DNA of 53,021 nucleotides from Solirubrobacterales bacterium (GCA_030152805.1 JASLIG010000049.1:1-53021), one strand, 5' to 3'; counted from the stretch's first letter, positions 35,646 through 44,316 are shown. Notes: generated by a model not told the origin, from the sequence alone. Numbers and translations: made by a program.

Positions 35646-35692
35646 GGGTGCAACGCATAGGCCGCGAAATAGACGCCTTTTGCGTTGCACCC
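35646..35692. promoter_or_regulatory. Operator between divergent FHA-HTH gene and rpiA
   Basis: Perfect 12-bp inverted repeat GGGTGCAACGCA (35646-35657) and TGCGTTGCACCC (35681-35692), 23-base spacer. The left arm covers the -35 zone of the FHA gene and the right arm that of rpiA (TTGCGT 35680-35685, 18-base spacer, TAGAGT 35704-35709). The FHA-HTH protein is the obvious candidate ligand. Confidence 0.6.
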
Positions 35693-35717
35693 GAAGCGGT
35701 ATTTAGAGTGCTGCGTC

Positions 35718-36365
35718 GTGTCCGTCGACGCCGAGAAGCGACTGGTCGCCGAGGCCGCGGCGGAGCTGGTCGAGGACGGGATGACCATCGGGCTCGGCAC
35801 CGGATCGACGGTCGCTCACCTGCTGCCGGCGATCGCCGCCCGCGATCTGAGCGACATCCGCTGTGTGGCCACCTCGGTCGCCACCGAGGAACAGGCGCGC
35901 GCCCTCGGCATCCCCGTCGAGGAGTTCAGCGAGCTGCGCCGCCTCGACGTCGCGATCGACGGCACCGACCAGGTCACCCCGGACGGCTGGCTGATCAAGG
36001 GCGGCGGCGGCGCCCACCTGCGCGAGAAGATCGTCGCCGCGGCGGCGGAGCGCTTCGTCGTCATCGCCGACTCGAGCAAGCCGGTCGACTCCCTGAGCGC
36101 CCCCGTCCCGCTCGAGCTCTTCGCCTTCGGCATCGCCTCGACCCTGCGGCGGCTCGGTGCGGCGGTCGAGCTGCGCGACGTCCCCCGCAGCCCGGACGAC
36201 GGGCTGATCGCCGACTACCGAGGAGAGATCGGCGACCCCGCCGCGCTGGCCGCCCGCCTCGAGGCCGATCCCGGCGTTGCCGCCCACGGCATCTTCCCGC
36301 CGGATATGGTGAGCGCGGTGCTGGTGGGGGCCGGGAGCACCGTCGACCGCTTGACCCCGAGCTGA
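35718..36365 (+). CDS. rpiA: Ribose-5-phosphate isomerase A
   Basis: 215 aa. Interconverts ribose-5-P and ribulose-5-P. GLGTGSTVAHL (about 21-31), IDGTDQV (about 81-87) and the active-site loop KGGGGAHLREKIV (about 94-106) are all present. The GTG at 35718 is 8 bases after TAGAGT, so a leaderless message is likely; an in-frame TTG at 35685 lies inside the promoter and is unlikely. Followed after 15 bases by a flavin oxidoreductase gene, probably co-transcribed. Confidence 0.95.
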   Translation: MSVDAEKRLVAEAAAELVEDGMTIGLGTGSTVAHLLPAIAARDLSDIRCVATSVATEEQARALGIPVEEFSELRRLDVAIDGTDQVTPDGWLIKGGGGAHLREKIVAAAAERFVVIADSSKPVDSLSAPVPLELFAFGIASTLRRLGAAVELRDVPRSPDDGLIADYRGEIGDPAALAARLEADPGVAAHGIFPPDMVSAVLVGAGSTVDRLTPS

Positions 36366-36380
36366 CTTCGAGGAGACCCC

Positions 36381-37748
36381 ATGAGTGACTTCACCGGGCT
36401 GGCGATCGCCGGCCGCATCGCCACCCCGAGCGATCCGGACTGGGACGAGGCCCGCCTCGCCTGGAACCTCGCCGCCGACCAGCAACCCGAGGCCGTCGCC
36501 TTCGTCGAGAACGCTGAGGACGTCGCCAAGGCGGTGCGCTTTGCCGCCGGCAACGACCTGCGAGTGGCTGGCCAGGGCACCGGCCACGGCGCCTTTGCTC
36601 TCGCTGCCTCCCTCGAGGGAACGATCCTGCTCAAGACGGAGCGGATGCGCGGGATCGAGATCGACCCCGAGGCGGGAACGGCCCGGGTCGAAGCCGGCGT
36701 GCTGGTCGCCGAGCTGAGCGAGGCCGCGGGGGGCCACGGGATGAGCTCGATGCCGGGCTCTTCGCCGGACGTCGGCGTTACCGGCTTCACTCTCGGCGGC
36801 GGCTTGAGCTGGCTCGGCCGCCGTTACGGTTTTGCCTGCAATCGCGCGCGCGCGATCGAGTTGGTCACGGCCGACGGCGAGCAGCGTACGGTCGATGCCG
36901 AGAACGAGCCTGACCTCTTCTGGGCACTGCGCGGCGGTGGGGGCGGCTACGGAATCGTCACCGCCCTGCAGCTCAACCTCGTTCCGATCTCCGAGATCTA
37001 CGCCGGAGCGCTGGTCTTCCCGGCGGAGATCGGCGCCGAGGCGGTGCGCACCTACCGCGATTGGGCCGCCGGCCTCTCCGACGACGTCACCTCGGTCGTC
37101 CGCTTCATCACGCCGCCGCCGATCCCCGACGTGCCCGAGCCGATCCGTGGCCGGCCGTTGCTGACGATCGACGGCGCCTGCATCGGCGGAAAGGAGGACG
37201 GCGAAGCAATCGTGGCGCCGCTGCGCGAGCTGGGCGAGACGATCATGGACACCTGGGCCCAGATGCCCGCCGCGGGCCTCTGCCGCATCCACATGGACCC
37301 AGAGCAACCCGTCCCCGGCCTCGGCGAGGGCATGACGATCCGCGAGCTGCCCGACGAGGCGATCGACGCCTTCGCCTCGGTGGCGGGCCCGGGCTCCGGC
37401 TCGCCGCTGCTGCTCAGCGAGCTGCGCCACCTCGGCGGCGCGCTGGGCCGTCCCGACCCCAACGGCGGTGCCCTCACCCACCTCGATGCCGACTTCGCCA
37501 TGTACAGCGTCGGCATGCCGATGACACCCGAGCTGGGCGAGGCGATTCCCCAGCACCTGCGCGAGATCGAGGAGACGATGAAGCCCTGGGCCGGCGAGGG
37601 TTCCTACTACAACTTCACCGAGCGTCCCTGCGACGTCGACGCGATCCTCCCCGCCGACGTCTGCGGCCGCCTCGGAGAGGTCAAGCACAAGTGGGATCCG
37701 GACGGGCGGATCGTCGCCAACCACACGGTCACGATCGCCCCGGCCTAG
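36381..37748 (+). CDS. FAD-linked oxidoreductase, berberine-bridge-enzyme-like
   Basis: 455 aa. The N-terminal FAD_binding_4 domain has GQGTGHGAF (about 63-71), whose histidine is the usual site of 8-alpha-histidyl flavin attachment, and GVTGFTLGGGLSWLGRRYG (about 131-149). The C-terminal BBE segment ends YYNFTERP...LGEVKHKWDPDGRIVANHTV. Members oxidise sugars, alcohols or ring compounds using oxygen; the substrate here is unknown. GAGGAG lies 6 bases before the ATG. Its place behind rpiA hints at a sugar substrate, but that is speculative. Confidence 0.9.
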   Translation: MSDFTGLAIAGRIATPSDPDWDEARLAWNLAADQQPEAVAFVENAEDVAKAVRFAAGNDLRVAGQGTGHGAFALAASLEGTILLKTERMRGIEIDPEAGTARVEAGVLVAELSEAAGGHGMSSMPGSSPDVGVTGFTLGGGLSWLGRRYGFACNRARAIELVTADGEQRTVDAENEPDLFWALRGGGGGYGIVTALQLNLVPISEIYAGALVFPAEIGAEAVRTYRDWAAGLSDDVTSVVRFITPPPIPDVPEPIRGRPLLTIDGACIGGKEDGEAIVAPLRELGETIMDTWAQMPAAGLCRIHMDPEQPVPGLGEGMTIRELPDEAIDAFASVAGPGSGSPLLLSELRHLGGALGRPDPNGGALTHLDADFAMYSVGMPMTPELGEAIPQHLREIEETMKPWAGEGSYYNFTERPCDVDAILPADVCGRLGEVKHKWDPDGRIVANHTVTIAPA

Positions 37749-37768
37749 GGTCATCTAAGCTAAGGGAA

Positions 37769-37792
37769 ATAGTGGTACAATTTACCCACTAT
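37769..37792 (+). promoter_or_regulatory. -10 element inside a palindromic operator
   Basis: ATAGTGG (37769-37775) and CCACTAT (37786-37792) flank TACAAT (37776-37781), a good -10. The right arm includes the first two bases of the start codon at 37791. The layout is that of an autoregulated toxin-antitoxin style promoter. Confidence 0.55.
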
Positions 37793-38282
37793 GGCCTTCG
37801 TAGTTGCGACAAAACGGGGCACGTTCGAGATACGCGAGTCCCACAACACCCCTGAGGGACCGCGAAGTCGCACGCTCGCGACATTCCGAGAACTAGACGA
37901 GAACGTGATCGCAGAGGCGCGTCGACGGTCGAAAAAGCCGCTCGACTCCAAGCAGCTGCGCGATTCGGCCAGACGCGCTGGCGCGCCGGTGGTGGGGGCC
38001 CCCGTCGATCGGGCAGCGCGCGAGCTGCTGGCTGAGCTGGCCAAGGGCAGGGAACCGGAGTCCAAGCTGCGTCTTCTTCTCTCCAGCGCCTTGGAAGACG
38101 CGTGGAAAGGACCCACGACAAGCCCAGACTCGACTCGCTCGGCGGCTGAATGGATCGCTGCTTCCCCGCGGGAGCGCGGCAAGACGCTCGAGGACCTGCT
38201 GCTACTGGCCGACGCGCTGCCGTCGGGCGGGCGCAGGGACAAGCCGTTGCGCTTCCCCGGACTCGGCCCGGCGCGGGCGTGA
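37791..38282 (+). CDS. Hypothetical protein, partner of the downstream nucleotidyltransferase
   Basis: 163 aa. The N-terminal part looks like a small beta-sheet (AFVVATKRGTFEIRESHNT, then RSRTLATFREL), followed by helical, lysine/arginine-rich segments (EARRRSKKPLDSKQLRDSARRAGAP, ESKLRLLLSSALEDAWKG). No family is recognised. Its TGA overlaps the GTG of the nucleotidyltransferase gene (GTGA). First gene, own operator and small size make it a candidate antitoxin or DNA-binding regulator. ATG 9 bases after TACAAT. Confidence 0.75.
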   Translation: MAFVVATKRGTFEIRESHNTPEGPRSRTLATFRELDENVIAEARRRSKKPLDSKQLRDSARRAGAPVVGAPVDRAARELLAELAKGREPESKLRLLLSSALEDAWKGPTTSPDSTRSAAEWIAASPRERGKTLEDLLLLADALPSGGRRDKPLRFPGLGPARA

Positions 38283-38872
38283 ACGCCGCCCGCTCCCAGC
38301 CGGAACAGCCTCGCACTGAGCCTTCCCTGCCGGGAAAGGTCACCGCGATTCACGATCGGCTGCGGGTCGCAAAGATCCCCCACGCGATCGGTGGGGCACT
38401 CGCCCTCGCTTACTACGCCGAGCCGCGCGCCACGATCGACATCGACGTCAACGTCTTCGTACCGGTGTCCAAGTGGAAGAAGGTGATCGAGGCGCTGGAA
38501 GCGCTTGGGGTCGACGCAAGCGAGCTCGATCCCACCGCCCTGGAACGCGATGGACAGTGCCGCCTCTGGTGGAACGACAACGCGGTCGACCTCTTCTTCG
38601 CCAACGAGGAGATCCACGACGAGATGCGCAAGCAAGTGCGCCGCGTCCCTTTCGCCGACGAGTCGCTCCCGATCCTCGCCCCCGAGCACCTGGCGATCTG
38701 CAAGGCGATGTTCGACCGGCCCAAGGACTGGATCGACATCGAGCAGATGCTCGTTGCCACCGAAGACCTGGACGTAGCGACAGTGGAAGACTGGCTGACG
38801 CGTATGGCCGGCGACGACGATTCCCGCCTGCAGCGCCTGCGAGAGCTCAAAGCGAAACTCTCGATCGAGTAG
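38279..38872 (+). CDS. Nucleotidyltransferase-fold protein (AbiEii/MNT-like)
   Basis: 197 aa. IPHAIGGALALAYYAEPRATIDIDVNVFV (about 33-61) is the minimal nucleotidyltransferase core: GG, a basic residue, then TxDIDV with the two metal-binding aspartates; a third acidic residue may be in NAVDLFFA. The rest (EHLAICKAMFDRPKDWIDIEQML) is typical of the antitoxin/toxin-associated NTases that modify tRNA or proteins, or of DUF6036-type relatives. It is translated by GTGA overlap from the first gene. A toxin-antitoxin role is inferred from layout only. Three bases separate it from the convergent pgl stop. Confidence 0.82.
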   Translation: MNAARSQPEQPRTEPSLPGKVTAIHDRLRVAKIPHAIGGALALAYYAEPRATIDIDVNVFVPVSKWKKVIEALEALGVDASELDPTALERDGQCRLWWNDNAVDLFFANEEIHDEMRKQVRRVPFADESLPILAPEHLAICKAMFDRPKDWIDIEQMLVATEDLDVATVEDWLTRMAGDDDSRLQRLRELKAKLSIE

Positions 38873-38875
38873 CCG

Positions 38876-39553
38876 CTATTGCTGCGGCGGCGCCGCGGCC
38901 TCGTCGGCGATCACGGTCATGTTCGCGTTCTCGACCCGACCGGCGGGGATCGAGGTGTCGCCCGCGAGCAGCCGCTTCAGCGGCTCCACCTTCTTCGGAC
39001 CGGTGACGAGCCAGACGACCTGGCGGGCTTCCGCGAGGGCCGGATAGGTGAGGGTCATGCGGTGGTAGCCCTGGTAGGCGGTCTCGGTGAGGGCGACGCG
39101 GCGGTCGGTGACCTCGAGCACTGGGTCGTCGGGGATCAGCGACGCCGTGTGGCCATCGGGACCGAGGCCGAGGTGGACGCAGTCGAGCGGCTCGGGCAGC
39201 GTGCGCTCGTACTCGCTCGCGGCGGCCCCGAGGCCGCGCTGGGTGACCGGCATCGGCCGCAGGGCGGATTGGTGGTCCATCGAGAGGCCGAGGACCATGT
39301 GGGTCAGGTTGCGGTCCTCGCTGCCGGGCGAGGCGATCCGCTCGTCGACCTGGAACAGCTCGGTCTCCCCCCAGGGCATCGACTCCTCTTCGCCGAGCAT
39401 CGCCAGCATCGCCCAGGGGGTGCGCCCACCGCTCATCGCCAGCGAGAAGATGTTGCGCTCCCCCACGGCCGCGGCTCCCAGGCTCGCGATCAACTCGGCC
39501 GCACGGCGTGCCGCCGCCTTTTCGTCGGCGAGAACCTCTAGATCGATCGCCAT
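38876..39553 (-). CDS. pgl: 6-phosphogluconolactonase
   Basis: 225 aa. Hydrolyses 6-phosphogluconolactone, second step of the oxidative pentose phosphate branch. FSLAMSGGRTPWAML (about 36-50), LFQVDERIASPGSEDRN (about 66-82) and the loop LGLGPDGHTASLIP (about 128-141) are conserved in this SugAR-TORC/NagB-like family. Starts 8 bases after the gnd stop, so gnd-pgl form an operon. Confidence 0.95.
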   Translation of the reverse strand: MAIDLEVLADEKAAARRAAELIASLGAAAVGERNIFSLAMSGGRTPWAMLAMLGEEESMPWGETELFQVDERIASPGSEDRNLTHMVLGLSMDHQSALRPMPVTQRGLGAAASEYERTLPEPLDCVHLGLGPDGHTASLIPDDPVLEVTDRRVALTETAYQGYHRMTLTYPALAEARQVVWLVTGPKKVEPLKRLLAGDTSIPAGRVENANMTVIADEAAAPPQQ

Positions 39554-39561
39554 GTGCCCGC

Positions 39562-40578
39562 CTAAGACGGCTTCTCGTCGTGGCCGCCGAACTGCTTGCG
39601 CATCGCCGAGAGCACCTTGTCGGCAAAATCGTCGAGCCCGCGCGAAGCGAAGCGCTCATACAGCGCGGCCGTCAGCACCGGCGCGGGCACGCCCTCGTCG
39701 ATCGCGGCGATCGAGGTCCAGCGACCCTCGCCGGAGTCCGAGACGCGGCCGGCGAAGTCGTCGAGATCGGGGGATTCCTGCATCGCGGCCGCGGTCAAAT
39801 CGAGCAGCCAGGAGCCGATCACGCTGCCGCGGCGCCAGACCTCGGCCACCTCGGGAAGGTCGAGGTCGTACTGGTAATACTCGGGCTGCTCCATCGGCGC
39901 CGTCTCGGCGTCGGCCTCGCGCTGGACCTTGCCCGCGTTGGCGTTCTCGAGGATGTTGAGGCCCTCGGCGTAGGCGGCCATGATGCCGTACTCGATCCCG
40001 TTGTGGACCATCTTCACGAAGTGGCCCGCGCCGTTCGGCCCGCAGTGCAGGTAGCCGTTCTCGGCCGGGGTCGGGTCGCCGCCGCGACCGGGCGTGCGCT
40101 CCGCCGACTCGACTCCGGGCGCCAGCGAGGCGAAGACCGAATCGAGGCGCTCGACAGCGCCGTCAGGCCCGCCGATCATCAGGCAGTAGCCGCGCTCTAG
40201 GCCGAAGACGCCGCCGCTGGTGCCACAGTCGACGAAGTCGATCCCCTTCTCACGCAAAGCAGCGCCGCGGCGGATGTCGTCGCGGTAGTAGGAGTTGCCG
40301 CCGTCGACGATCGCATCGCCGGAGTCGAGCGCGGCGGCGACGTCCTCAATCGTCTTCTCGGTGATCTCGCCCGCCGGCACCATCACCCAGACCGAGCGGG
40401 GCGCGCTCAGCTTGGCGGCGAGGTCGGCCAGCGACTCGGCCCCCTCCGCCCCCTCTCCGGCCAGCTCGGCGACCGCGTCGGGGTTGACGTCGTAGACGAC
40501 GAGGCGGTGACCGTCACGCATCAGCCTCCGCGCCATGTTGGCGCCCATGCGGCCGAGGCCGACCATTCCCAGCTCCAT
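39562..40578 (-). CDS. gnd: 6-phosphogluconate dehydrogenase (decarboxylating), short type
   Basis: 338 aa, the shorter YqeC-type rather than the ~470-aa form. Rossmann motif GLGRMGANMARRL (7-19); substrate-binding DGGNSYYRDD, CGTSGGVFGLERGYCLMIGG and the catalytic lysine/asparagine region HFVKMVHNGIEYGIM are present. Short-type enzymes are often NAD-dependent (family knowledge). ATG is 6 bases after TAGGGT. Divergent from zwf across 63 bases. Confidence 0.95.
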   Translation of the reverse strand: MELGMVGLGRMGANMARRLMRDGHRLVVYDVNPDAVAELAGEGAEGAESLADLAAKLSAPRSVWVMVPAGEITEKTIEDVAAALDSGDAIVDGGNSYYRDDIRRGAALREKGIDFVDCGTSGGVFGLERGYCLMIGGPDGAVERLDSVFASLAPGVESAERTPGRGGDPTPAENGYLHCGPNGAGHFVKMVHNGIEYGIMAAYAEGLNILENANAGKVQREADAETAPMEQPEYYQYDLDLPEVAEVWRRGSVIGSWLLDLTAAAMQESPDLDDFAGRVSDSGEGRWTSIAAIDEGVPAPVLTAALYERFASRGLDDFADKVLSAMRKQFGGHDEKPS

Positions 40579-40584
40579 GCCTGA

Positions 40585-40633
40585 ACCCTACGCGAGCCGC
40601 GCGATACTTGGCTGCCTGGCCAACGGGTAGCCT
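40585..40633. promoter_or_regulatory. Divergent promoters of gnd-pgl and zwf
   Basis: TAGGGT on the minus strand (40590-40585), 6 bases before gnd, and TAGCCT on the plus strand (40628-40633), 8 bases before zwf. Both messages should be leaderless; no strong -35 is visible for either. Confidence 0.5.
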
Positions 40634-40641
40634 GGCGGCGG

Positions 40642-42081
40642 ATGGAGCGATCCAGAGCCAAGCACAGCGACGCCGCGGCCGACGTGCTGACGATTTTCGG
40701 CATCAGCGGCGACCTGGCGAAGAAGATGACCTTCCGAGCGCTCTACCGGCTCGAGGCGCGGAGCAAGCTCGAGTGCCCGATCGTAGGCGTCGCAATTGAC
40801 CAATGGACGACCGAGCAGCTTCGCGAGCACGCCCGCGAAGCGGTGACGAAAACTGTCAAAGACCCCGACGAGGAGGTCCTCGCCCGCCTCGCCAAGCGGC
40901 TCTCCTACGTGCAGGGCGACTACGCCGACGCCGCCACCTTCGAGAAGGTCTCGGCGGCGATCGGAGAGGCGAAGCGGCCCGTCTTCTACCTGGAGATCCC
41001 GCCCTCGCTCTTCGCCACCGTCGTCCACGGCCTCGCCGCCGCCGGCCTCAGCGAGAACGCCCACGTCGTCATCGAGAAGCCCTTCGGCCACGACCTCGAA
41101 TCGGCGCGCTCGCTCAACGCCGAGCTGTGCGAAGTCCTCGACGAGGAGCAGATCCTCCGCATCGACCATTACCTCGGCAAGGAGCCGGTGATGGACATCA
41201 CCTACCTGCGCTTCGCCAACTCGGTGCTGGAGCCGGTTTGGAACCGCCAGCACGTCTCGCATGTGCAGATGACGATCGCCGAGGACTTCGGCGTCGAGGA
41301 CCGCGGCCGCTTCTACGACGCGGTCGGGGCGATGCGCGACGTGATCCAGAACCACGCCCTGCAGGTGCTCGCCCTGGTCGGCATGGGCCCGCCAACCGGC
41401 AACCACTACGACTCGGTCCGCGACAAGAAGCTCGAATTCTTCAAGGCCGTGCGCACGGCCGACCCGGCCCGCTACGTGCGCGGTCAGTACGAGGGCTTCC
41501 TCGACGTCAAGGACGTCGCGCCGGACTCGACGACCGAGACCTTCGCCGCGGTCGAGCTCGCGGTCGACAACTGGCGCTGGCACGGCGTCCCCTTCTTCAT
41601 CCGAGCCGGCAAGTGCATGCCGGACAAGTCGAGCGAGGTGAGCGTCGTCTTCAAACGGCCGCCCCCACTCGGCGTCGGCCCCGGCAAACGCCCGGACCCG
41701 AACCGGATGACGGTGCGGATCGAGCCCGCCCCGGGCGCCCGTATGCGCCTCTTCGCCAAGCAGGCGGGAGACGAGGCCTTCGAGCCGGCCGACCTCGCCG
41801 TGCTCTTCGAGAAGGTCCCCGGCGAGGAGCCGGAGCCCTACGAGCGACTGCTCGGCGACGCGATCGTCGGCCGCCACCAGCTCTTCACCCGCCAGGACAC
41901 GGTCGAAGAGACCTGGCGAATCGTGCAGCCGCTGCTCGACGAACCTGGACCGGTGCACAGCTACGAGCCCGGCACCTGGGGGCCACAAGAGGCCGAGAAA
42001 CTGACCCGCGGCGTCGCCCAGTGGGACGAGCCCTGGCTGCCGTCCGACGACGTAAAGCCTAGTGGCGTGCTAGGTTTTTGA
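40642..42081 (+). CDS. zwf: Glucose-6-phosphate 1-dehydrogenase
   Basis: 479 aa. Entry enzyme of the oxidative pentose phosphate pathway, producing NADPH. Rossmann motif IFGISGDLAKKM (18-29); the active-site signature RIDHYLGKEPV (about 173-183) and EKPFGHDLESA (about 145-155) are intact; the C-terminal domain is full length. Slightly unusual is GISGDLAKK where GASGDLAxR is commoner. ATG 8 bases after TAGCCT. Confidence 0.96.
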   Translation: MERSRAKHSDAAADVLTIFGISGDLAKKMTFRALYRLEARSKLECPIVGVAIDQWTTEQLREHAREAVTKTVKDPDEEVLARLAKRLSYVQGDYADAATFEKVSAAIGEAKRPVFYLEIPPSLFATVVHGLAAAGLSENAHVVIEKPFGHDLESARSLNAELCEVLDEEQILRIDHYLGKEPVMDITYLRFANSVLEPVWNRQHVSHVQMTIAEDFGVEDRGRFYDAVGAMRDVIQNHALQVLALVGMGPPTGNHYDSVRDKKLEFFKAVRTADPARYVRGQYEGFLDVKDVAPDSTTETFAAVELAVDNWRWHGVPFFIRAGKCMPDKSSEVSVVFKRPPPLGVGPGKRPDPNRMTVRIEPAPGARMRLFAKQAGDEAFEPADLAVLFEKVPGEEPEPYERLLGDAIVGRHQLFTRQDTVEETWRIVQPLLDEPGPVHSYEPGTWGPQEAEKLTRGVAQWDEPWLPSDDVKPSGVLGF

Positions 42082-42108
42082 ATCTCGTTAGGGCAACCTA
42101 ATTAGGGT
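42078..42108 (+). promoter_or_regulatory. Iron-box-like operator and promoter upstream of efeU
   Basis: TTGAAT (42078-42083) and TAGGGT (42103-42108) with a 19-base spacer that contains GTTAGGGCAACCTAA (42087-42101). The reverse complement of this 15-mer recurs at 44317-44331 and matches the DtxR/IdeR iron-box consensus core TTAGGTTAGCCTAAC at 13 of 15 positions. Confidence 0.7.
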
Positions 42109-42145
42109 CCCCTGGCTTGGGGACGACGAAGGACCACCCGCAGGA

Positions 42146-43003
42146 ATGATCCCAACCCTTGTCATCGCGCTGCGCGAGGGCGTCGAGGCCTCGCTGATCG
42201 TCGGCATCATCGCCGCCTTCCTGGTCAAGGAGGGTCGCATGGACGCGATCAAGCAGATGTGGATCGGGGTCGGCATCGCCGTCGCCCTCTGCCTCGGCAT
42301 CGCGGTCCTGCTCGAGGTCGTCGGCGAACAGCTGCCCCAGCGCGAGCAGGAGGGGCTGGAGACCGTGATCGGGCTGATCGCGGTCGGCGCCGTGACCTAC
42401 ATGATCGTCTGGATGCGCCGCAACGCGAAGGGGATCAAAAAGGCGCTCGAAGGGAGCGCCGCGCACGCGCTGGCGCGCGGCTCGGCGATGGCGCTGGTGG
42501 CGATGGCTTTCCTCGCCGTGCTGCGCGAGGGCTTCGAGACCTCCGTCTTCATGCTCGCCGCCTTCCAGGACGCCAGCGACACGACCGCCGCCGGCGCCGG
42601 CGCGGTGATCGGGCTGCTCGCCGCGATCGCGATCGGGGTCGGGATCTACCGCGGCGGCGTGCGGCTCAACCTCAACCGCTTCTTCCGCTTCACCGGCCTG
42701 ATCCTCGTCTTCGTCGCCGCGGGCCTGCTCTCGACCTCGCTGCACACCGCCCACGAGGCAGGTTGGTTCAACACCCTGCAGGGCCAAGCGCTCGATCTCA
42801 CCTGGCTGGTCCAGCCGGGGACGATCTCCGGCTCGCTGCTGACCGGGATGCTGGGCCTGCAGCCGACGCCGACCGTGGGCGAGGTGCTCGTCTACGTCCT
42901 CTACGCGGTGCCGATGACGCTCTACGTCCTCTGGCCCGATCGCCTGCGCCTGCGGCGGGCACCGGCGCGCGCGCAGGGCGCCCCGGCGGAGAGCCCGGCC
43001 TAA
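42146..43003 (+). CDS. efeU: FTR1-type iron permease EfeU
   Basis: 285 aa, seven predicted helices. The two iron-translocation motifs are REGVEAS (10-16) and REGFETS (127-133). EfeU moves ferric iron across the membrane after EfeO delivery and EfeB oxidation/deferrochelation. Followed after 20 bases by efeB; an iron-box-like operator lies about 45 bases upstream of the ATG. Confidence 0.94.
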   Translation: MIPTLVIALREGVEASLIVGIIAAFLVKEGRMDAIKQMWIGVGIAVALCLGIAVLLEVVGEQLPQREQEGLETVIGLIAVGAVTYMIVWMRRNAKGIKKALEGSAAHALARGSAMALVAMAFLAVLREGFETSVFMLAAFQDASDTTAAGAGAVIGLLAAIAIGVGIYRGGVRLNLNRFFRFTGLILVFVAAGLLSTSLHTAHEAGWFNTLQGQALDLTWLVQPGTISGSLLTGMLGLQPTPTVGEVLVYVLYAVPMTLYVLWPDRLRLRRAPARAQGAPAESPA

Positions 43004-43023
43004 TTGACGACCCGAGAAGCGAA

Positions 43024-44256
43024 ATGACCGAGCTGACACGGCGGCGACTGCTGGGCGCGGCCGGCGTCGGGGCGGCCGGTATCGGCCTCGGCGGCGTCGG
43101 CGGCTACCTGGTCGGCAGCGAGACGGCGCAGGCGGAAGACGGCACCGGCAGCGTCCCCTTTTACGGCGAGCACCAGGCGGGGATCGCTACTCCCGCCCAG
43201 GACCGCCTCCACTTCGCCGCCTTCGATCTGGTCGACACCAGTCGCTCGGCGCTGCGCGAGCTGCTGCGGGAGTGGTCTGCCGCCGCCGCCGAAATGACCG
43301 CGGGGCAGATGGTCGGCGACGTAAACGAAATGCAGCTGGCGCCGCCCGACGACACCGGCGAGACGGTCGGGTTGCTGCCCTCCCGCCTTACCGTCACCTT
43401 CGGCTTCGGGCCGAACCTCTTCGCCCGCCGCGAGCTCGGACTGGGCAGCGTGCGACCCGCCGCCCTGCGCGACATCCCACCACTGCCCGCCGACGAGCTG
43501 AACGAGGGTGAAAGCGGTGGCGATCTGTGCGTGCAGGCCTGCTCCGACGATCCCCAGGTGGCCTTCCACGCAGTGCGCAACCTGGCGCGAATCGGGCGTG
43601 GCACGGTGGTGATGCGCTGGTCGCAGCTCGGCTTCGGCCGCACCGCCAGCACCAGCCGCAGCCAGGACACCCCGCGCAACCTGATGGGCTTCAAGGACGG
43701 CAGCGCCAACATCAAGGCCGAGGACACGGAGGCGATGGACCGCTTCGTCTGGGTCGGCGGCGAGGGGCCGGCCTGGATGCGCGGCGGCACCTACCTGGTC
43801 ACCCGCCGGATCCGCATGCTGCTCGAGATCTGGGACCGCTCGGCGCTCGCCGACCAGGAGGAAACGATCGGCCGCGACAAGTACCGCGGCGCTCCCCTCG
43901 GTGGCAGCGACGAGTTCGAACCGCTCGACCTCGAGGCCGAGGTGGACGGCAAGCCGACGATCCCGGTGGACGCTCACGTCCGCCTCGCCTCGGCATCGGC
44001 CAACGGCGGCGAGCGCATTCTGCGCCGCGGCTACTCCTTCACCGACGGCGTCGACGAGAGCCTCGGCGAGCTCGAAGCCGGCCTCTTCTTCATCTGCTTC
44101 CAGCGAGACCCGCGGCGCCAGTTCGTCGCGATCCAGCGGCGGCTCGGCTCCTCCGATGCGCTGGGCGAGTACATCAAGCACGTCGGCAGCGCCGTCTTCG
44201 CCGTGCCGCCCGGCGCCCGCAACGGCGGCTACGTCGGCGAAACGCTGCTCGGCTGA
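43024..44256 (+). CDS. efeB: Tat-exported Dyp-type peroxidase EfeB
   Basis: 410 aa. Tat signal TRRRLLGAAGVGAAGIG (about 5-21) with cleavage near AQAEDG. Dyp peroxidase motif GxxDG as GFKDGSAN (about 221-228) and the proximal heme histidine in DAHVRLASASANGGERILRRGYSF. EfeB works with EfeUO in iron uptake or heme deferrochelation in the exoplasm. ATG 43024 follows GAGAAG. No encapsulin targeting peptide or encapsulin gene is seen, fitting the EfeB subgroup. Confidence 0.94.
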   Translation: MTELTRRRLLGAAGVGAAGIGLGGVGGYLVGSETAQAEDGTGSVPFYGEHQAGIATPAQDRLHFAAFDLVDTSRSALRELLREWSAAAAEMTAGQMVGDVNEMQLAPPDDTGETVGLLPSRLTVTFGFGPNLFARRELGLGSVRPAALRDIPPLPADELNEGESGGDLCVQACSDDPQVAFHAVRNLARIGRGTVVMRWSQLGFGRTASTSRSQDTPRNLMGFKDGSANIKAEDTEAMDRFVWVGGEGPAWMRGGTYLVTRRIRMLLEIWDRSALADQEETIGRDKYRGAPLGGSDEFEPLDLEAEVDGKPTIPVDAHVRLASASANGGERILRRGYSFTDGVDESLGELEAGLFFICFQRDPRRQFVAIQRRLGSSDALGEYIKHVGSAVFAVPPGARNGGYVGETLLG

Positions 44257-44316
44257 CGCCGCGCCCAGCTTCGGCACCGCCGGGTTCGGTATTCCGACTT
44301 GATCTATCGGTTTTTG

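Noticed and set aside
35703..37754. 683-codon minus-strand frame over rpiA and the flavin oxidoreductase
   Set aside because: Shadow of two genes with clear motifs on the plus strand.
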